A stretch of 64,000 bases of DNA from Levilactobacillus tangyuanensis (GCF_003946545.1 NZ_RHOA01000002.1:1-64000), one strand, 5' to 3'. Shown: positions 25,170 to 34,129, numbered from the stretch's first letter. The notes: a model not told the origin generated them from the letters alone. A program made the numbers and translations.

Positions 25170-25727
25170 TTACTGATCATTCGAGCGGCGGAGTAACTCT
25201 TGGTATCGTTGATACCAAAGGTCGACATAAGCCTGGGAAAAGGGCCCCTTTTGATGATTAATCCAATCGACTAACGTTAAGACATTGGCCTTCAATATCC
25301 GGTCGGTCTCCGCGCCATAATGCCACCGTTGACTGAAATCCTCGTACTCATCAACGTCGAGCAGACGCTTCTCCCCATCCGGAAAAACCTTTACGTCGAG
25401 ATCATAATCAATGTATTTGAGCGCTTCTTTATCCATAACATACGGGGAAGCCAGGTTACAGTAATACGACACCCCGTTGTCCCGAATCATCGCAACAATG
25501 TTAAACCAGTAATGCTTGTGAAAATAAACGATTGCGGGCTCACGAGTCACCCACCGGCGGCCATCGTCTTCTGTGACCAAGGTATGGTCATTGACGCCGA
25601 TGACGGCGTTTTCGCTTGTTTTGAGTACCATGGTGTCGCGCCAAGTTCGATGCAAACTTCCGTCGTGCTTGTAGCTTTTGATCGTAATGAAGTCGCCTTC
25701 CTTAGGTCCTCTAGCTTCGCGCGTCAT
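25170..25727 (-). CDS. ntdP: Nucleoside tri-/diphosphatase (DUF402/UPF0374 family)
   Basis: A 185-residue DUF402 protein; characterised relatives hydrolyse nucleoside tri- and diphosphates. Visible signature parts are [15 protein letters not shown] (near residue 18) and a metal-binding acidic region [11 protein letters not shown] ... [14 protein letters not shown] ... DVDEYE (about 90-125). Length fits the family. A TATAAT-like -10 lies upstream, and a terminator follows. The RBS is weak (AGTAGGG). Biochemical role is from family knowledge. Confidence 0.88.
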   Translation of the reverse strand: MTREARGPKEGDFITIKSYKHDGSLHRTWRDTMVLKTSENAVIGVNDHTLVTEDDGRRWVTREPAIVYFHKHYWFNIVAMIRDNGVSYYCNLASPYVMDKEALKYIDYDLDVKVFPDGEKRLLDVDEYEDFSQRWHYGAETDRILKANVLTLVDWINHQKGPFSQAYVDLWYQRYQELLRRSNDQ

Positions 25728-25937
25728 GTATTAACCCTACTTTCTAAGTAACGGGTAACTATAAAAATTCACTCAATATTATACCAGATTCACCCGTATT
25801 TGGATAGGCGGCATCCCCTCTCACCCATAAAAATCTTGGGTTCCCATAAGTTACTGCCTAACGATCTCGGCTCCCATGACCTAATCGACCAACTAATGAC
25901 TGGCAAGATTGGGACGAATGGTTAGCCATCAACACCC

Positions 25938-25968
25938 AAAAAGGCGTCCCAACAACGTCGGGGCGCCT
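25938..25968 (-). terminator. Terminator of the serine hydrolase gene
   Basis: A stem AGGCG(C/T)CCC with its complement, ten bases past the stop codon, followed by a T-run on the minus strand. Confidence 0.85.
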
Positions 25969-25979
25969 CACTCATCACT

Positions 25980-27152
25980 TTATTTTAATTGGCCACTCTC
26001 CAGTAGGTTCCAAATATTTTCCGCCGGTACCTGAGACAATTGATTTGCCCGATAATAATTACTGAGCAAGATGACGCCATCTTGACCATCGCGACTCACC
26101 AGCGCCGTCGCCTCATAGCCGTAAGCCAGGCCATGCACACGAATGTACCCAGGGTACGCGTAAGCACCGCCACCGTACATCGATGCCGTGCCCGGGTTTA
26201 ACAGGACTGCGGCATCTGCTTGCGGATAAAGCTTGCCCAATAACATGTTCCGTTCGCCAACAAATAGATCATGAACGGACATGTAGACCTGCCCCGTCCC
26301 AAATTGATAGAACATGGACGCCTTAGATTCGCCATATAGCCGATTATAATTAGGCACAACGTCATTGATATCAGTATTTTGATAGCCTTGAGAATAACTG
26401 GAACGGTGCCGCATATTGAAGACAAAACCGGTATGGTTTAAATGCCACGGCCGAATAATATTCTCCGTAAAGTATTGGCGATAGCTTTGGCCACTCACTT
26501 GTTCAATAATCCCCGCAAGCAACATGAAGTTTACCGGTGAGTAGTTCCATTTGCCAATTTTCTTTGGTTGGCTATTCACGTTCTGTAGGACGAACTTCAG
26601 CATCCCATTTTCCGATTCCAACTTATCCGGAAAGGCCGACAGCGTTAACCCACTCTTCATATCCAACATGTCTCGCAGTGTAATGAGCTTGGACCCAGCA
26701 ATCTGTGGATAATAGGTCGATAAGGGATCGGTTAAGGCCAGCTTGCGACCCGCCGCTAGTTTCATAATCATCCCGGCCGTAAAGGACTTTTGAACGGAAG
26801 CCAATTGATAAATCGAATTAGGCCCATTCTTTTTTTGTTGCGTGGCGTCGGCATACCCGTAACCCTGATCAAAGATGACCTTGTTTTGATGCATGACCAG
26901 TGCCGTCCCTACAAACCGGTTGGCTCGTAAGATGGCATCAATTTGCCGAGCGGCCGCCGTTTGCTTTGGTTTAGCCACCGGCTTTTTCTTGACTGGTTTA
27001 GGCTTCTTAGGCACCACCTTACGCTTGACCACCGACGAGCTAACCGCCGCCGGTTTGGCCTGTGTCTGGCCGTTAAACCACCAGGCTAGGCCCCCGCCAA
27101 TTCCCAATACAGCTGCCAAGGCAACCACTGTCCCCCAAGTCTTTGGCTTCAT
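25980..27152 (-). CDS. Beta-lactamase-family (class C/DD-peptidase-like) serine hydrolase, membrane-anchored
   Basis: A 390-residue protein with an N-terminal membrane anchor or signal (about 5-27), a Lys/Pro-rich linker (KRKVVPKKPKPVKKKP, about 43-58), and a serine beta-lactamase-like domain. The catalytic SxxK is SVQK in YQLASVQKSFTAG (about 118) and the YxN motif is in YSPVNFML (about 203). Such proteins act on peptidoglycan peptides or D-amino esters outside the cell; the exact substrate is unknown. Start follows AAGGGGG. It is encoded next to recX but 34 bases apart, probably in one transcript. Confidence 0.88.
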   Translation of the reverse strand: MKPKTWGTVVALAAVLGIGGGLAWWFNGQTQAKPAAVSSSVVKRKVVPKKPKPVKKKPVAKPKQTAAARQIDAILRANRFVGTALVMHQNKVIFDQGYGYADATQQKKNGPNSIYQLASVQKSFTAGMIMKLAAGRKLALTDPLSTYYPQIAGSKLITLRDMLDMKSGLTLSAFPDKLESENGMLKFVLQNVNSQPKKIGKWNYSPVNFMLLAGIIEQVSGQSYRQYFTENIIRPWHLNHTGFVFNMRHRSSYSQGYQNTDINDVVPNYNRLYGESKASMFYQFGTGQVYMSVHDLFVGERNMLLGKLYPQADAAVLLNPGTASMYGGGAYAYPGYIRVHGLAYGYEATALVSRDGQDGVILLSNYYRANQLSQVPAENIWNLLESGQLK

Positions 27153-27186
27153 TTCTGAGTCCCCCTTACTCTTTTAACGGCTAGGG

Positions 27187-27987
27187 CTAATCCGCCGATT
27201 CCCCTAAATCAGCGAGCCACTGACTGATGTCATCTAGCTTAAACCCTTTCCGATACAACGCCTGTTTCGTTTTATAACGCCGTTCACTATCACGCAATGT
27301 CCGATAGCGATGCCACATTTTCTCACCCTGCTTGGCCAGCAAAACCTGTTGCTCGTCGATGTCCGGTGTGAGGTCTAAGGCCGCCAACATTTGTGTGGCC
27401 TCATCAACCGCAAACCCCCGGGTGATCAACCCCTGTCGAATCTTTTGTTTCTGGGTGCCAAAGGCCTGGCGTCGATACCGTTTAGCCAGCTTTTCGGCCA
27501 CCGCCGTCCCAATCTCTAACCGATCCTCGGTTGTGTAGACTTGTAACGCGTCGTCAATCAGCTTCTCCCCAATTCCCTTTTGTCGCAGATGTTGCTGAAT
27601 GACCCGTGGTCCCTTATCGCCCGTATGCATCATGGTCCGGACGTAACTGACGGCGTAGTGACTGTCATCAACGAGATTCAACTCTCGGAGCCGTTTCATC
27701 GTCTTTTCCACGGTTAACGGTTCAATGTCCAGACTGATCAGCTTATCATTAATTTCTTTTTCCGTTCGGAGCTGATGGGACAAATAGTCCAGCGCGCGAT
27801 TGTAGGCCTTGGAGACGTCATCGGCCGAAACCAACTGCTCCTCTAACGCCTTATCAATCTCCATCCCCTTGAACAATCGGAAATCAATCAAGACATTTTC
27901 ACTAACGGGGAAGGCATAATGGCCATCCACATAGATGTTAAACCGGCCCTGTCGTTTTTGCGCTTCAATCATGGTAATAATTGCCAA
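27187..27987 (-). CDS. recX: Regulatory protein RecX
   Basis: A 266-residue cytoplasmic modulator of RecA filaments. It shows the three-helix RecX repeats (for example YLSHQLRTEKEINDKL, about 80-95, and LRQKGIGEKLIDDAL, about 135). A TTG start at 27987 is preferred: it gives MAIITMIEAQKRQGRF, which aligns with the MxxITKIxxQK N-terminus of relatives, and has AAAGGTG eight bases upstream; the longer frame has no ribosome site. Length is that of the Firmicutes form. It is followed by the serine hydrolase? No: recX reads leftward into that gene's start region, with the hydrolase downstream. Confidence 0.9.
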   Translation of the reverse strand: MAIITMIEAQKRQGRFNIYVDGHYAFPVSENVLIDFRLFKGMEIDKALEEQLVSADDVSKAYNRALDYLSHQLRTEKEINDKLISLDIEPLTVEKTMKRLRELNLVDDSHYAVSYVRTMMHTGDKGPRVIQQHLRQKGIGEKLIDDALQVYTTEDRLEIGTAVAEKLAKRYRRQAFGTQKQKIRQGLITRGFAVDEATQMLAALDLTPDIDEQQVLLAKQGEKMWHRYRTLRDSERRYKTKQALYRKGFKLDDISQWLADLGESAD

Positions 27988-28136
27988 TGTTACCGTCACA
28001 CCTTTCGTTAAGAACAGCAATCGCTGCTCTCAAAATTTATTCTAACAGCTCCGCAGACCCAACGTTTCATTAATGGATAGATTAGTTAGTCGATCATCTT
28101 TTCGCCGGCATCATGGTGTGCCCATCTAACGATTCC

Positions 28137-28165
28137 TAGCCAGGACGACTCTCGCCTGGTATAAT
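28137..28165 (+). promoter_or_regulatory. Promoter of the flavodoxin gene with inverted repeat in the spacer
   Basis: TAGCCA (28137-28142), 17-base spacer, perfect TATAAT (28160-28165). CCAGG (28140-28144) and CCTGG (28155-28159) form an inverted repeat with inner CGA/TCG that fills the spacer, suggesting an operator. Confidence 0.6.
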
Positions 28166-28200
28166 GAGGCCGCAATTCAAACTCATTGAGGAGGCGCGCT

Positions 28201-28650
28201 ATGCTCACAGCCCATGTCGTTTATGCCACCATTACCGGCAACAATCGCCAAGTCGCCGACATCGTCACCCAACAGTTAAGCAACCAAGGCTGTCGGGTCA
28301 CCGAAACCGAGATTTCGCAAACAGATGCCGCAGACCTGAAGCACGTCGACATCTGTGTGGTCTGCGCCTATACCTACGATAACGGTGCCCTGCCCGATGA
28401 AGGCCTCGACTTCTACGAAGACCTACAGACCACTCGCCTAACGAAGCAAGTTTACGGCGTGGCAGGTTCCGGTGACACCTACTATGGTGATGACTACAAT
28501 ACCACCGTTGATCACTTCGAGACAGCCTTTCAACTTACGGGTGCGCGCCAAGGTGCTCTGCCGGTCAAGATTGACCTGGCGCCGGACGCAACCGACCGCC
28601 AAAGACTCGCCAGCTTTACCACAGCATTAATTCACACCGCTCAGGGTTAA
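28201..28650 (+). CDS. Flavodoxin
   Basis: A 149-residue FMN-binding electron carrier. The N-terminal phosphate loop is YATITGNNRQVADIV (about 8-22), close to the T/S-x-T-G-N flavodoxin signature. The FMN-contact region VCAYTYDNGALPDEGLDFYEDL (about 55-75) and VAGSGDTYYGDDYN (about 89-102) follow. Length is that of short-chain flavodoxins. ATG 28201 follows GAGGAGG; the frame upstream to 28186 is not used. It is a single gene with its own promoter and terminator. The redox partners are not visible in the neighbourhood. Confidence 0.93.
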   Translation: MLTAHVVYATITGNNRQVADIVTQQLSNQGCRVTETEISQTDAADLKHVDICVVCAYTYDNGALPDEGLDFYEDLQTTRLTKQVYGVAGSGDTYYGDDYNTTVDHFETAFQLTGARQGALPVKIDLAPDATDRQRLASFTTALIHTAQG

Positions 28651-28652
28651 TA

Positions 28653-28687
28653 AAGGCCGGGACACAACTGTCCTGGCCTCTTTTTTT
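28653..28687. terminator. Terminator of the flavodoxin gene
   Basis: A stem AGGCCGGGACA/TGTCCTGGCCT with one G-U pair and a run of seven T. It touches the end of the convergent YihY gene, whose transcript may also end here. Confidence 0.9.
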
Positions 28688-29606
28688 ACTTTTCATCATC
28701 GTCATCGTCTTTTTCCTTGCCATGACGTTTCAATAACGCCTGCAGGGTCGTTCGTTCCTCAATATTCCCCGTGACCAGCTCTTGGATCGCGGCGTTCAAC
28801 ACGGCCCCAAACATCAAAATGAGACCGGTAAAGTCTAACCAAAACATCAGGACGATAAAGGTTCCGATGGTCTTATAACTATCGATATTGTGGATAAAAT
28901 ATTTAATATAGAGTGTAAATGCTTGGGACAGGAACAACCAACCGATGGTTGCCGTCAATGCCCCGGGCCAGACAAACCGCAGCTTTAACTTAGCACTGGG
29001 GACCAAATAAAACAGGATCATCAGCACAAAGAAGACCATGGTAAAGGTCACCGGCCATTTCACTGCGTTGACTGAGGCCAACACCACGTGTGGAATCCGC
29101 AGTAACGGTGTCAATTGTTCCAGCACCAGTTGCCCGAAACTAAAGAACAGCATCACCAGGAATAGCAACACAATTAAGGCCACCATCCAGAAGAAGGCCA
29201 GCCCCCGATTAATCAATGCATTCTGATCCTGCGCAACCCCATAGGCCCGGTTAACCGTCCGCTGAAACGCCGCAACGGCCTTGGAGGACGACCAGAGGGC
29301 CACAATGACCCCGATCGACAAGACGCCGCTACTTCGATTATTTAAGAAGGAGTGAACCGCCGGGGCCAGCATGTCAAAAATACTCTCCGGCACCATGGGT
29401 TCAATATTATTGAGCACCGTACTTGTTTCAATATGAAGATACGGTAACAGGCTGGCTAGTACCAGCAACGCCGGAAACAGGGATAACAGAATATAGTAGG
29501 CGAGCACAACTGCCGAATCCCCCACGTTTGCCATTTGATAGTGTTTGATGATTGTCTGGAGCACGTGCTTAACCGGCCCCATGAGTTTTCGCCAACGATT
29601 ATACAA
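28686..29606 (-). CDS. YihY/BrkB-family inner membrane protein
   Basis: A 306-residue membrane protein with about six hydrophobic segments (Pfam Virul_fac_BrkB). Family segments are visible: SLFPALLVL (about 42), WSSSKAVAAF (about 105) and WLDFTGLILMFGAVLNAA (about 255). Once mis-named ribonuclease BN; its actual function is unknown. The acidic tail KDDDDDEK is unusual. The TTG start at 29606 has AAAGGGG at a rather long distance; ATG 29582 is an alternative. It is third in the leftward wecB-NERD-YihY run. Confidence 0.85.
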   Translation of the reverse strand: MYNRWRKLMGPVKHVLQTIIKHYQMANVGDSAVVLAYYILLSLFPALLVLASLLPYLHIETSTVLNNIEPMVPESIFDMLAPAVHSFLNNRSSGVLSIGVIVALWSSSKAVAAFQRTVNRAYGVAQDQNALINRGLAFFWMVALIVLLFLVMLFFSFGQLVLEQLTPLLRIPHVVLASVNAVKWPVTFTMVFFVLMILFYLVPSAKLKLRFVWPGALTATIGWLFLSQAFTLYIKYFIHNIDSYKTIGTFIVLMFWLDFTGLILMFGAVLNAAIQELVTGNIEERTTLQALLKRHGKEKDDDDDEK

Positions 29607-29627
29607 GGCCAGTCGCGCCCCTTTCGC

Positions 29628-30479
29628 TTAAAACGACCCGTAGTCCTCTGCGAACTTCAACGTACCGATCATTTTTTCTAGAGTTTTTCGGCTGAACCGC
29701 ACTCGCTTGGCCTCACGGAACGTCTCAATAAACGTTTTTAAGTCGTGATAGTTTCCAACCGCCGTACAGTTGTAAGCATCGTTTGGATTCAGCTTCGTCT
29801 TATTCCCAACTACGAGTGAATTGGTTCGGTCGTAGCGGTCATAGTAGTTGTAATACACCAGTGGCTTAACGAAATCAATCGTCCGGTCATTCTTGTTCTC
29901 CAGCTTACGGTGCATGGTTAACTCGCTATTGATATAGCGCACCAACAGCTTAGACGATAGTTCAGCCTGAGTTGCCGGATTGCTAATGCCCGTATGGAGT
30001 GTAATCGACCGTTGCCCCCGACCCTCTTGTTCCAGGCTCATGGTATACCCCTGCGTTAAGGACTCGTTTTCTTCTGATAGATTCGGCAAGAAGAAACGAT
30101 CCAGTTGCTTCGTGAGCGTTTCCGCGGTGTCCTTGGACTGACGCTTCAAGTTCACGGCAGAAAATTCGTCAAGACTCGACGAAAAAATTTCATCAGATAA
30201 ATCGTGAAAAATCATGCCTCGCCAGTATTTACTCTCCACATTGATCACGCCGAATGAGGTCACCAACAGGTTATCAATCTGCATCACCCGCCATGAGTCG
30301 CCGTCATTCATTTCCTGCGTAATGGGATTCTTGACCTTATTGGCAAAGTGCACATTTCGCAAGATTTTATAATCAAAGCGTTCATTGTTCTTGCGGGCTG
30401 CTTCGTGAATATCCCGCATAATTTCTGATAACTGTTCTGTGGTCTTAATTTCGGCCCGGTCATAAGCCGTCTCAGCCAT
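29628..30479 (-). CDS. NERD-domain (nuclease-related) protein
   Basis: A 283-residue soluble protein. The segment MQIDNLLVTSFGVINVESKYWRG (about 67-89) matches the NERD-domain core (a QIDxhhh ... G hhhhExK pattern of restriction-like folds), with D70, E83 and K85 as candidate metal-binding and catalytic residues. The rest is unrecognised. Its start overlaps the end of wecB by eight bases, so translation is likely coupled. NERD proteins often have DNA-processing roles; a role here with an envelope enzyme is unexplained. Confidence 0.7.
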   Translation of the reverse strand: MAETAYDRAEIKTTEQLSEIMRDIHEAARKNNERFDYKILRNVHFANKVKNPITQEMNDGDSWRVMQIDNLLVTSFGVINVESKYWRGMIFHDLSDEIFSSSLDEFSAVNLKRQSKDTAETLTKQLDRFFLPNLSEENESLTQGYTMSLEQEGRGQRSITLHTGISNPATQAELSSKLLVRYINSELTMHRKLENKNDRTIDFVKPLVYYNYYDRYDRTNSLVVGNKTKLNPNDAYNCTAVGNYHDLKTFIETFREAKRVRFSRKTLEKMIGTLKFAEDYGSF

Positions 30480-31605
30480 TCAAATTGCCCCCATTGATTT
30501 TGTTGTCGATTGCCGTTAAAATTCGTTCGGCAGCATGGCCATCGCCGTATGGGTTCTTGGCCATTGCCATCTTTTGATAAGCCTGGTCATCATTAAGCAG
30601 CGTTTCCATTGCCGTCGTCACCTTGTCTGGATCAGTCCCCACTAACTTCAGGGTCCCATTAGTCACGCCTTCGGGCCGTTCCGTCGTATCCCGCAGAACC
30701 AGCACCGGTTTATTCAACGATGGGGCCTCCTCTTGAACCCCACCAGAATCCGTCATAATGAAGTAACTCCGGGCGGAAAGATTGTGGAAGTCAACGACAT
30801 CCAAGGGATCAATCAGGTGAATCCGGTCCATGCCATCCAGCTCTGCGTGCGCGACCTTTTGAACGGCCGGGCTTAAGTGAACGGGATAGATGACCTCAAC
30901 GTCCGGATGCTGCTCGACCTCACGACGAACGGCCTTCAACACGGCATGCATGGGTGCCCCCTGATTCTCTCGTCGATGCATGGTCAACAAGATCAGGCGA
31001 TGCCCCGGTTTAACTTGGTCGAGGACCGCGTGATGATAATCCGGGTCCACCGTTTGGGCCAGGGCATCGATGGCCGTATTCCCGGTAATATAAATATGGT
31101 CGTCCGGATGAGCCTGCTTCAACAGGTTTTCCCGTGAGAGCTCCGTGGGGGCAAAATACAGGTCGCTCAGGATGTCCGTCAATTGGCGATTCATTTCCTC
31201 GGGATAAGGAGAGTACTTGTCCCACGTCCGTAAGCCGGCCTCCACGTGGCCCAACAGGGTCTGGTGGTAGAAGGCACTGACACTCGCCGCAAACGTGGTT
31301 GTGGTATCCCCATGAACCAGCACAATGTCGGGTGCCGCCGTGGTCAAAATGTCATCGAGCTGGTTAAGGACGCGGGTGGTAATGCCACTCAACGTTTGAT
31401 TGGGCCGCATGATATTCAAATCGTAGTCCGGTTTGATGTGGAAAATGTCGAGCACCTGGTCCAACATTTCTCGATGCTGGGCCGTCACCACCGTGATCGG
31501 TGTGAATTTATCGGGTTGTTGTTGCATAGCTAAGATAATTGGGGCCATCTTAATGGCCTCCGGACGGGTTCCAAACACCGTCATTACTTTAATTGGTTTC
31601 GTCAC
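30472..31605 (-). CDS. wecB: UDP-N-acetylglucosamine 2-epimerase (non-hydrolysing)
   Basis: A 377-residue enzyme interconverting UDP-GlcNAc and UDP-ManNAc, used for teichoic acid linkage unit or polysaccharide synthesis. Signatures are FGTRPEAIKMAPI (about 10-22), VHGDTTTTFA (about 95), HVEAGLRTWD (about 118), HRRENQG (about 210) and TDSGGVQEEAPSL (about 287). The start is GTG, six bases after GGAGGG. It is the first gene of a leftward group with the NERD protein and the YihY protein. An extended -10 promoter lies upstream. Confidence 0.96.
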   Translation of the reverse strand: MTKPIKVMTVFGTRPEAIKMAPIILAMQQQPDKFTPITVVTAQHREMLDQVLDIFHIKPDYDLNIMRPNQTLSGITTRVLNQLDDILTTAAPDIVLVHGDTTTTFAASVSAFYHQTLLGHVEAGLRTWDKYSPYPEEMNRQLTDILSDLYFAPTELSRENLLKQAHPDDHIYITGNTAIDALAQTVDPDYHHAVLDQVKPGHRLILLTMHRRENQGAPMHAVLKAVRREVEQHPDVEVIYPVHLSPAVQKVAHAELDGMDRIHLIDPLDVVDFHNLSARSYFIMTDSGGVQEEAPSLNKPVLVLRDTTERPEGVTNGTLKLVGTDPDKVTTAMETLLNDDQAYQKMAMAKNPYGDGHAAERILTAIDNKINGGNLNG

Positions 31606-31639
31606 AATGTTCCCTCCAACGGAGAATTATTTAAGCTCA

Positions 31640-31645
31640 ATTATA
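31640..31645 (-). promoter_or_regulatory. Extended -10 promoter of wecB
   Basis: On the minus strand TGCTATAAT, a TG-extended perfect -10 box, about 35 bases before the GTG start. The -35 region (TAACAT at 17 bases) is weak. Confidence 0.55.
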
Positions 31646-31805
31646 GCAGATGCCATTCACTCATGTTATTATATCCGGCGATTCTTAGGAAATTCACGCC
31701 GCTATGAACCGTTTATTTCAGGCTACCACCCGTTCCTTTACCAACCAAATCCCATAAACCCCCGAACATTCGCGAACCTGGTACAGTAATGTAAAATAAT
31801 TTTAA

Positions 31806-31834
31806 TAGTCAACCACCTGAATTTGAGGTAAAAT
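31806..31834 (+). promoter_or_regulatory. Promoter of the GT2 gene
   Basis: TAGTCA (31806-31811), 17-base spacer, TAAAAT (31829-31834), 29 bases before the start codon. Confidence 0.55.
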
Positions 31835-31863
31835 TAGAACGTTGTGTGAAAGGAATGTCAGTG

Positions 31864-32805
31864 ATGAAAAAGCTTAGTCTGGTCGTTCCTTGCTATAACG
31901 AGGAGGAGTCAATTCCACTATTTTACCGAACCGTTAGCAAGGTGATCGAGTCAATGAATACACCTACTCCGACGGTAACGCCGGAATATATTTTCGTAGA
32001 TGATGGCTCGAGTGACCACACCTTAGACGAAATGAAAGAGTTACACCAGAGTCATCCGGAGACCGTTCACTTTCGGTCGTTCTCCCGAAACTTTGGTAAA
32101 GAATCGGCACTTGCTGCTGGCTTACAAGCCACGACCGGGGACATGGTGGCAGTCATGGACGTCGATCTTCAGGATCCACCGGAGTTGTTACCTAAAATGG
32201 TCAGCTTAATTGAAAATGATGGTTACGACTGTGTCGGTACCATCCAAAAGGAACGTCGCGGTCAAAGTAAGTTCCGTGCCTTCCTATCTTCAAGTTTTTA
32301 CAGTGTCATCAATAAGATTTCTGAAGTTCGGATCGAGCCCAACGCTCGTGACTATCGCTTAATGACCCGGCAGTTCGTGGATACTGTCATCTCATTACCC
32401 GAATTCAACCGATTCTCCAAGGGAATCTTTAGTTGGGTGGGCTTTAAGACCACCTATCTTGAATACGAGAGTCAACCCCGTGCCGCCGGGACCACGCACT
32501 GGAGTATCAGTCAACTGTTTGCCTACTCAATTGAAGGCATCATCGACTTTTCAAACGTGCCCTTACGTCTCGCAACTTGGATCGGGAGTTTGTCTTTCAT
32601 CCTTTCCATCGTGGGCCTCATCTTCGTCATTGTTCGCGCATTGACGGTTGGCGGGTCCGTTGCAGGTTGGCCGTCACTTGTCGTTATCCTCTTATTGGTT
32701 GGTGGCATTCAATTATTCTGTTTAGGAATTTTGGGTCAATACATCAACAAGATTTATCTGGAAACGAAACACCGACCACAATACATCGTCCGCGAAGAAA
32801 AATAG
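31864..32805 (+). CDS. Family 2 glycosyltransferase, GtrB/bactoprenol glucosyltransferase type
   Basis: A 313-residue enzyme with a GT-A catalytic domain and two C-terminal membrane segments (about 225-250 and 260-290). Motifs: VVPCYNEEESI (about 7), DDGSSDHT (about 45) and the metal-binding DVDLQDPPE (about 99). Such proteins load a sugar onto undecaprenyl phosphate for modification of surface polymers by a partner flippase and polytopic transferase; none lies beside it. ATG 31864 follows AAAGGA; an upstream in-frame ATG lacks a spaced site. Confidence 0.92.
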   Translation: MKKLSLVVPCYNEEESIPLFYRTVSKVIESMNTPTPTVTPEYIFVDDGSSDHTLDEMKELHQSHPETVHFRSFSRNFGKESALAAGLQATTGDMVAVMDVDLQDPPELLPKMVSLIENDGYDCVGTIQKERRGQSKFRAFLSSSFYSVINKISEVRIEPNARDYRLMTRQFVDTVISLPEFNRFSKGIFSWVGFKTTYLEYESQPRAAGTTHWSISQLFAYSIEGIIDFSNVPLRLATWIGSLSFILSIVGLIFVIVRALTVGGSVAGWPSLVVILLLVGGIQLFCLGILGQYINKIYLETKHRPQYIVREEK

Positions 32806-32806
32806 G

Positions 32807-32843
32807 AAAACGCCATCGAGATTTGATCTCGATGGCGTTTTTT
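32807..32843. terminator. Bidirectional terminator between GT2 and GH8 genes
   Basis: A perfect 14-bp stem AAACGCCATCGAGA-type with a short loop, flanked by A-run and T-run. Confidence 0.92.
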
Positions 32844-32846
32844 GCG

Positions 32847-33974
32847 CTATTGTAAGGCCGTCACCACTTGTAACGTTGCCGAGAAATAGTTGTTTGTCTC
32901 AATCTTCTTTGGCAGTTGCTTGGCCGTCTTCTTAGCTAGACTCGACTTTCTCATGGTGATCGCCGCCACGTGAATCGGCGCGGTGAAGGCGGTATTTGCA
33001 TAATGGTTGACCGCCTTACCGCCCAGCGTGTACACCGCCGTAATCCGCTTCTGCTTATTGAAGAAGGTCAGTTGCTTATTCAGGGCCCGCTTGGTCACCC
33101 CATTGTGGGTGAGCTTGACCGTCTGGGCCAACCGCCATGGCACCCGGCAGGCATTGTACCCCACCTGATTATCCGTCGCCGACTCAATCGAAAATGGTTT
33201 GACCGCTCGCAACTTGATGCTCTTACCTGTGGCCAAGATAAAATCCGGGAAGAGACCCGTCTTCTGTCGCGCGCTGAGTTTCTTAACCGCCAACTGACTG
33301 CGGCTAGCCACGGTATTCCAACTCTTGTCATGGCTAAAGGCCGCAAACTGGCGAAAATACCCCATGGTTAGATCCGCTGTCCGGAGCTTCTGCTGATCAT
33401 AAGCCGACGTCGCCCAGTTGCCCATCATAGGGAGCTTCGTCGTTGAATTGATTTCCTTTTGTTTAATGGCCTTGAGGAGTTTTAAGGCAGCCTGATGATA
33501 ATTTACTTGCCGACTTCCCCACTTCTTATCTGCCAATATCAAGGAGTAGGCAATATCTAAATCCCCATCTGTCGCAGAATTTCTCTGCGATCCAGTACTC
33601 TTCAACTTGCCGTTTTGCATCGTCTGTTGCCATTGCATCAAGGGGTATTGACTGGATACCCGGTGCGATCGGTAATACCGATACATTTGATTATAAGTAC
33701 CATGGGCATTGGCACCTTTCTTGGCCGCCAGAACCGTGGCCAACATCCCATAGCCCTGCCCCTCGGACAACGTCGTTGTGGGGCCTTGACCATTGTTCGA
33801 CCGCACATACTTCTGGGCCTTCCCGCCAACGTAGGCTCTCTTCCACTGGTTATACCAGGTCATCGACTGACTGGTCTTCGCTGCGGCAGGGACCGGTATA
33901 CCAAACACCAAGCCACCCAACAAAGCCCCTGCAACGGTCAGGCTCAGCAAACCTTTCCAATCATACTTTTTCAT
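32847..33974 (-). CDS. Secreted glycoside hydrolase family 8 (endoglucanase/BcsZ-like)
   Basis: A 375-residue secreted beta-glucanase-like protein. A signal peptide (about 1-31, ending VPAAAKT) precedes a GH8 (alpha/alpha)6-barrel domain. Catalytic elements: the general acid glutamate in TLSEGQGYGMLATVLA (about 67) and the aspartate in SATDGDLDIAYSLILAD (about 130). GH8 enzymes cleave beta-1,4-linked glucans, chitosan or lichenan; the substrate is not deducible here. ATG 33974 gives a proper signal peptide; the longer frame to 34004 is less likely. Convergent with the GT2 gene; the two could act on one surface polysaccharide (inference). Confidence 0.9.
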   Translation of the reverse strand: MKKYDWKGLLSLTVAGALLGGLVFGIPVPAAAKTSQSMTWYNQWKRAYVGGKAQKYVRSNNGQGPTTTLSEGQGYGMLATVLAAKKGANAHGTYNQMYRYYRSHRVSSQYPLMQWQQTMQNGKLKSTGSQRNSATDGDLDIAYSLILADKKWGSRQVNYHQAALKLLKAIKQKEINSTTKLPMMGNWATSAYDQQKLRTADLTMGYFRQFAAFSHDKSWNTVASRSQLAVKKLSARQKTGLFPDFILATGKSIKLRAVKPFSIESATDNQVGYNACRVPWRLAQTVKLTHNGVTKRALNKQLTFFNKQKRITAVYTLGGKAVNHYANTAFTAPIHVAAITMRKSSLAKKTAKQLPKKIETNNYFSATLQVVTALQ

Positions 33975-34044
33975 TTTTCCATCATCCTCGTCTATGGCAT
34001 TCAATCCAATGACTATCCGGTCACTCCCGAATCACTTCAGTTCA

Positions 34045-34050
34045 ATTATA
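34045..34050 (-). promoter_or_regulatory. Probable -10 box of the GH8 gene
   Basis: On the minus strand a perfect TATAAT about 70 bases before the start, with a weak ATTAAC at 16 bases. Further upstream at 34108-34121 lies GTAATC-N2-GATTAC, a possible operator. Confidence 0.45.
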
Positions 34051-34129
34051 ACGCGTGCCAACACCAGTTAATGCCAGGTTCATTGACCACTTCACTCATT
34101 GTGCCCCGTAATCGTGATTACCCGTACAT

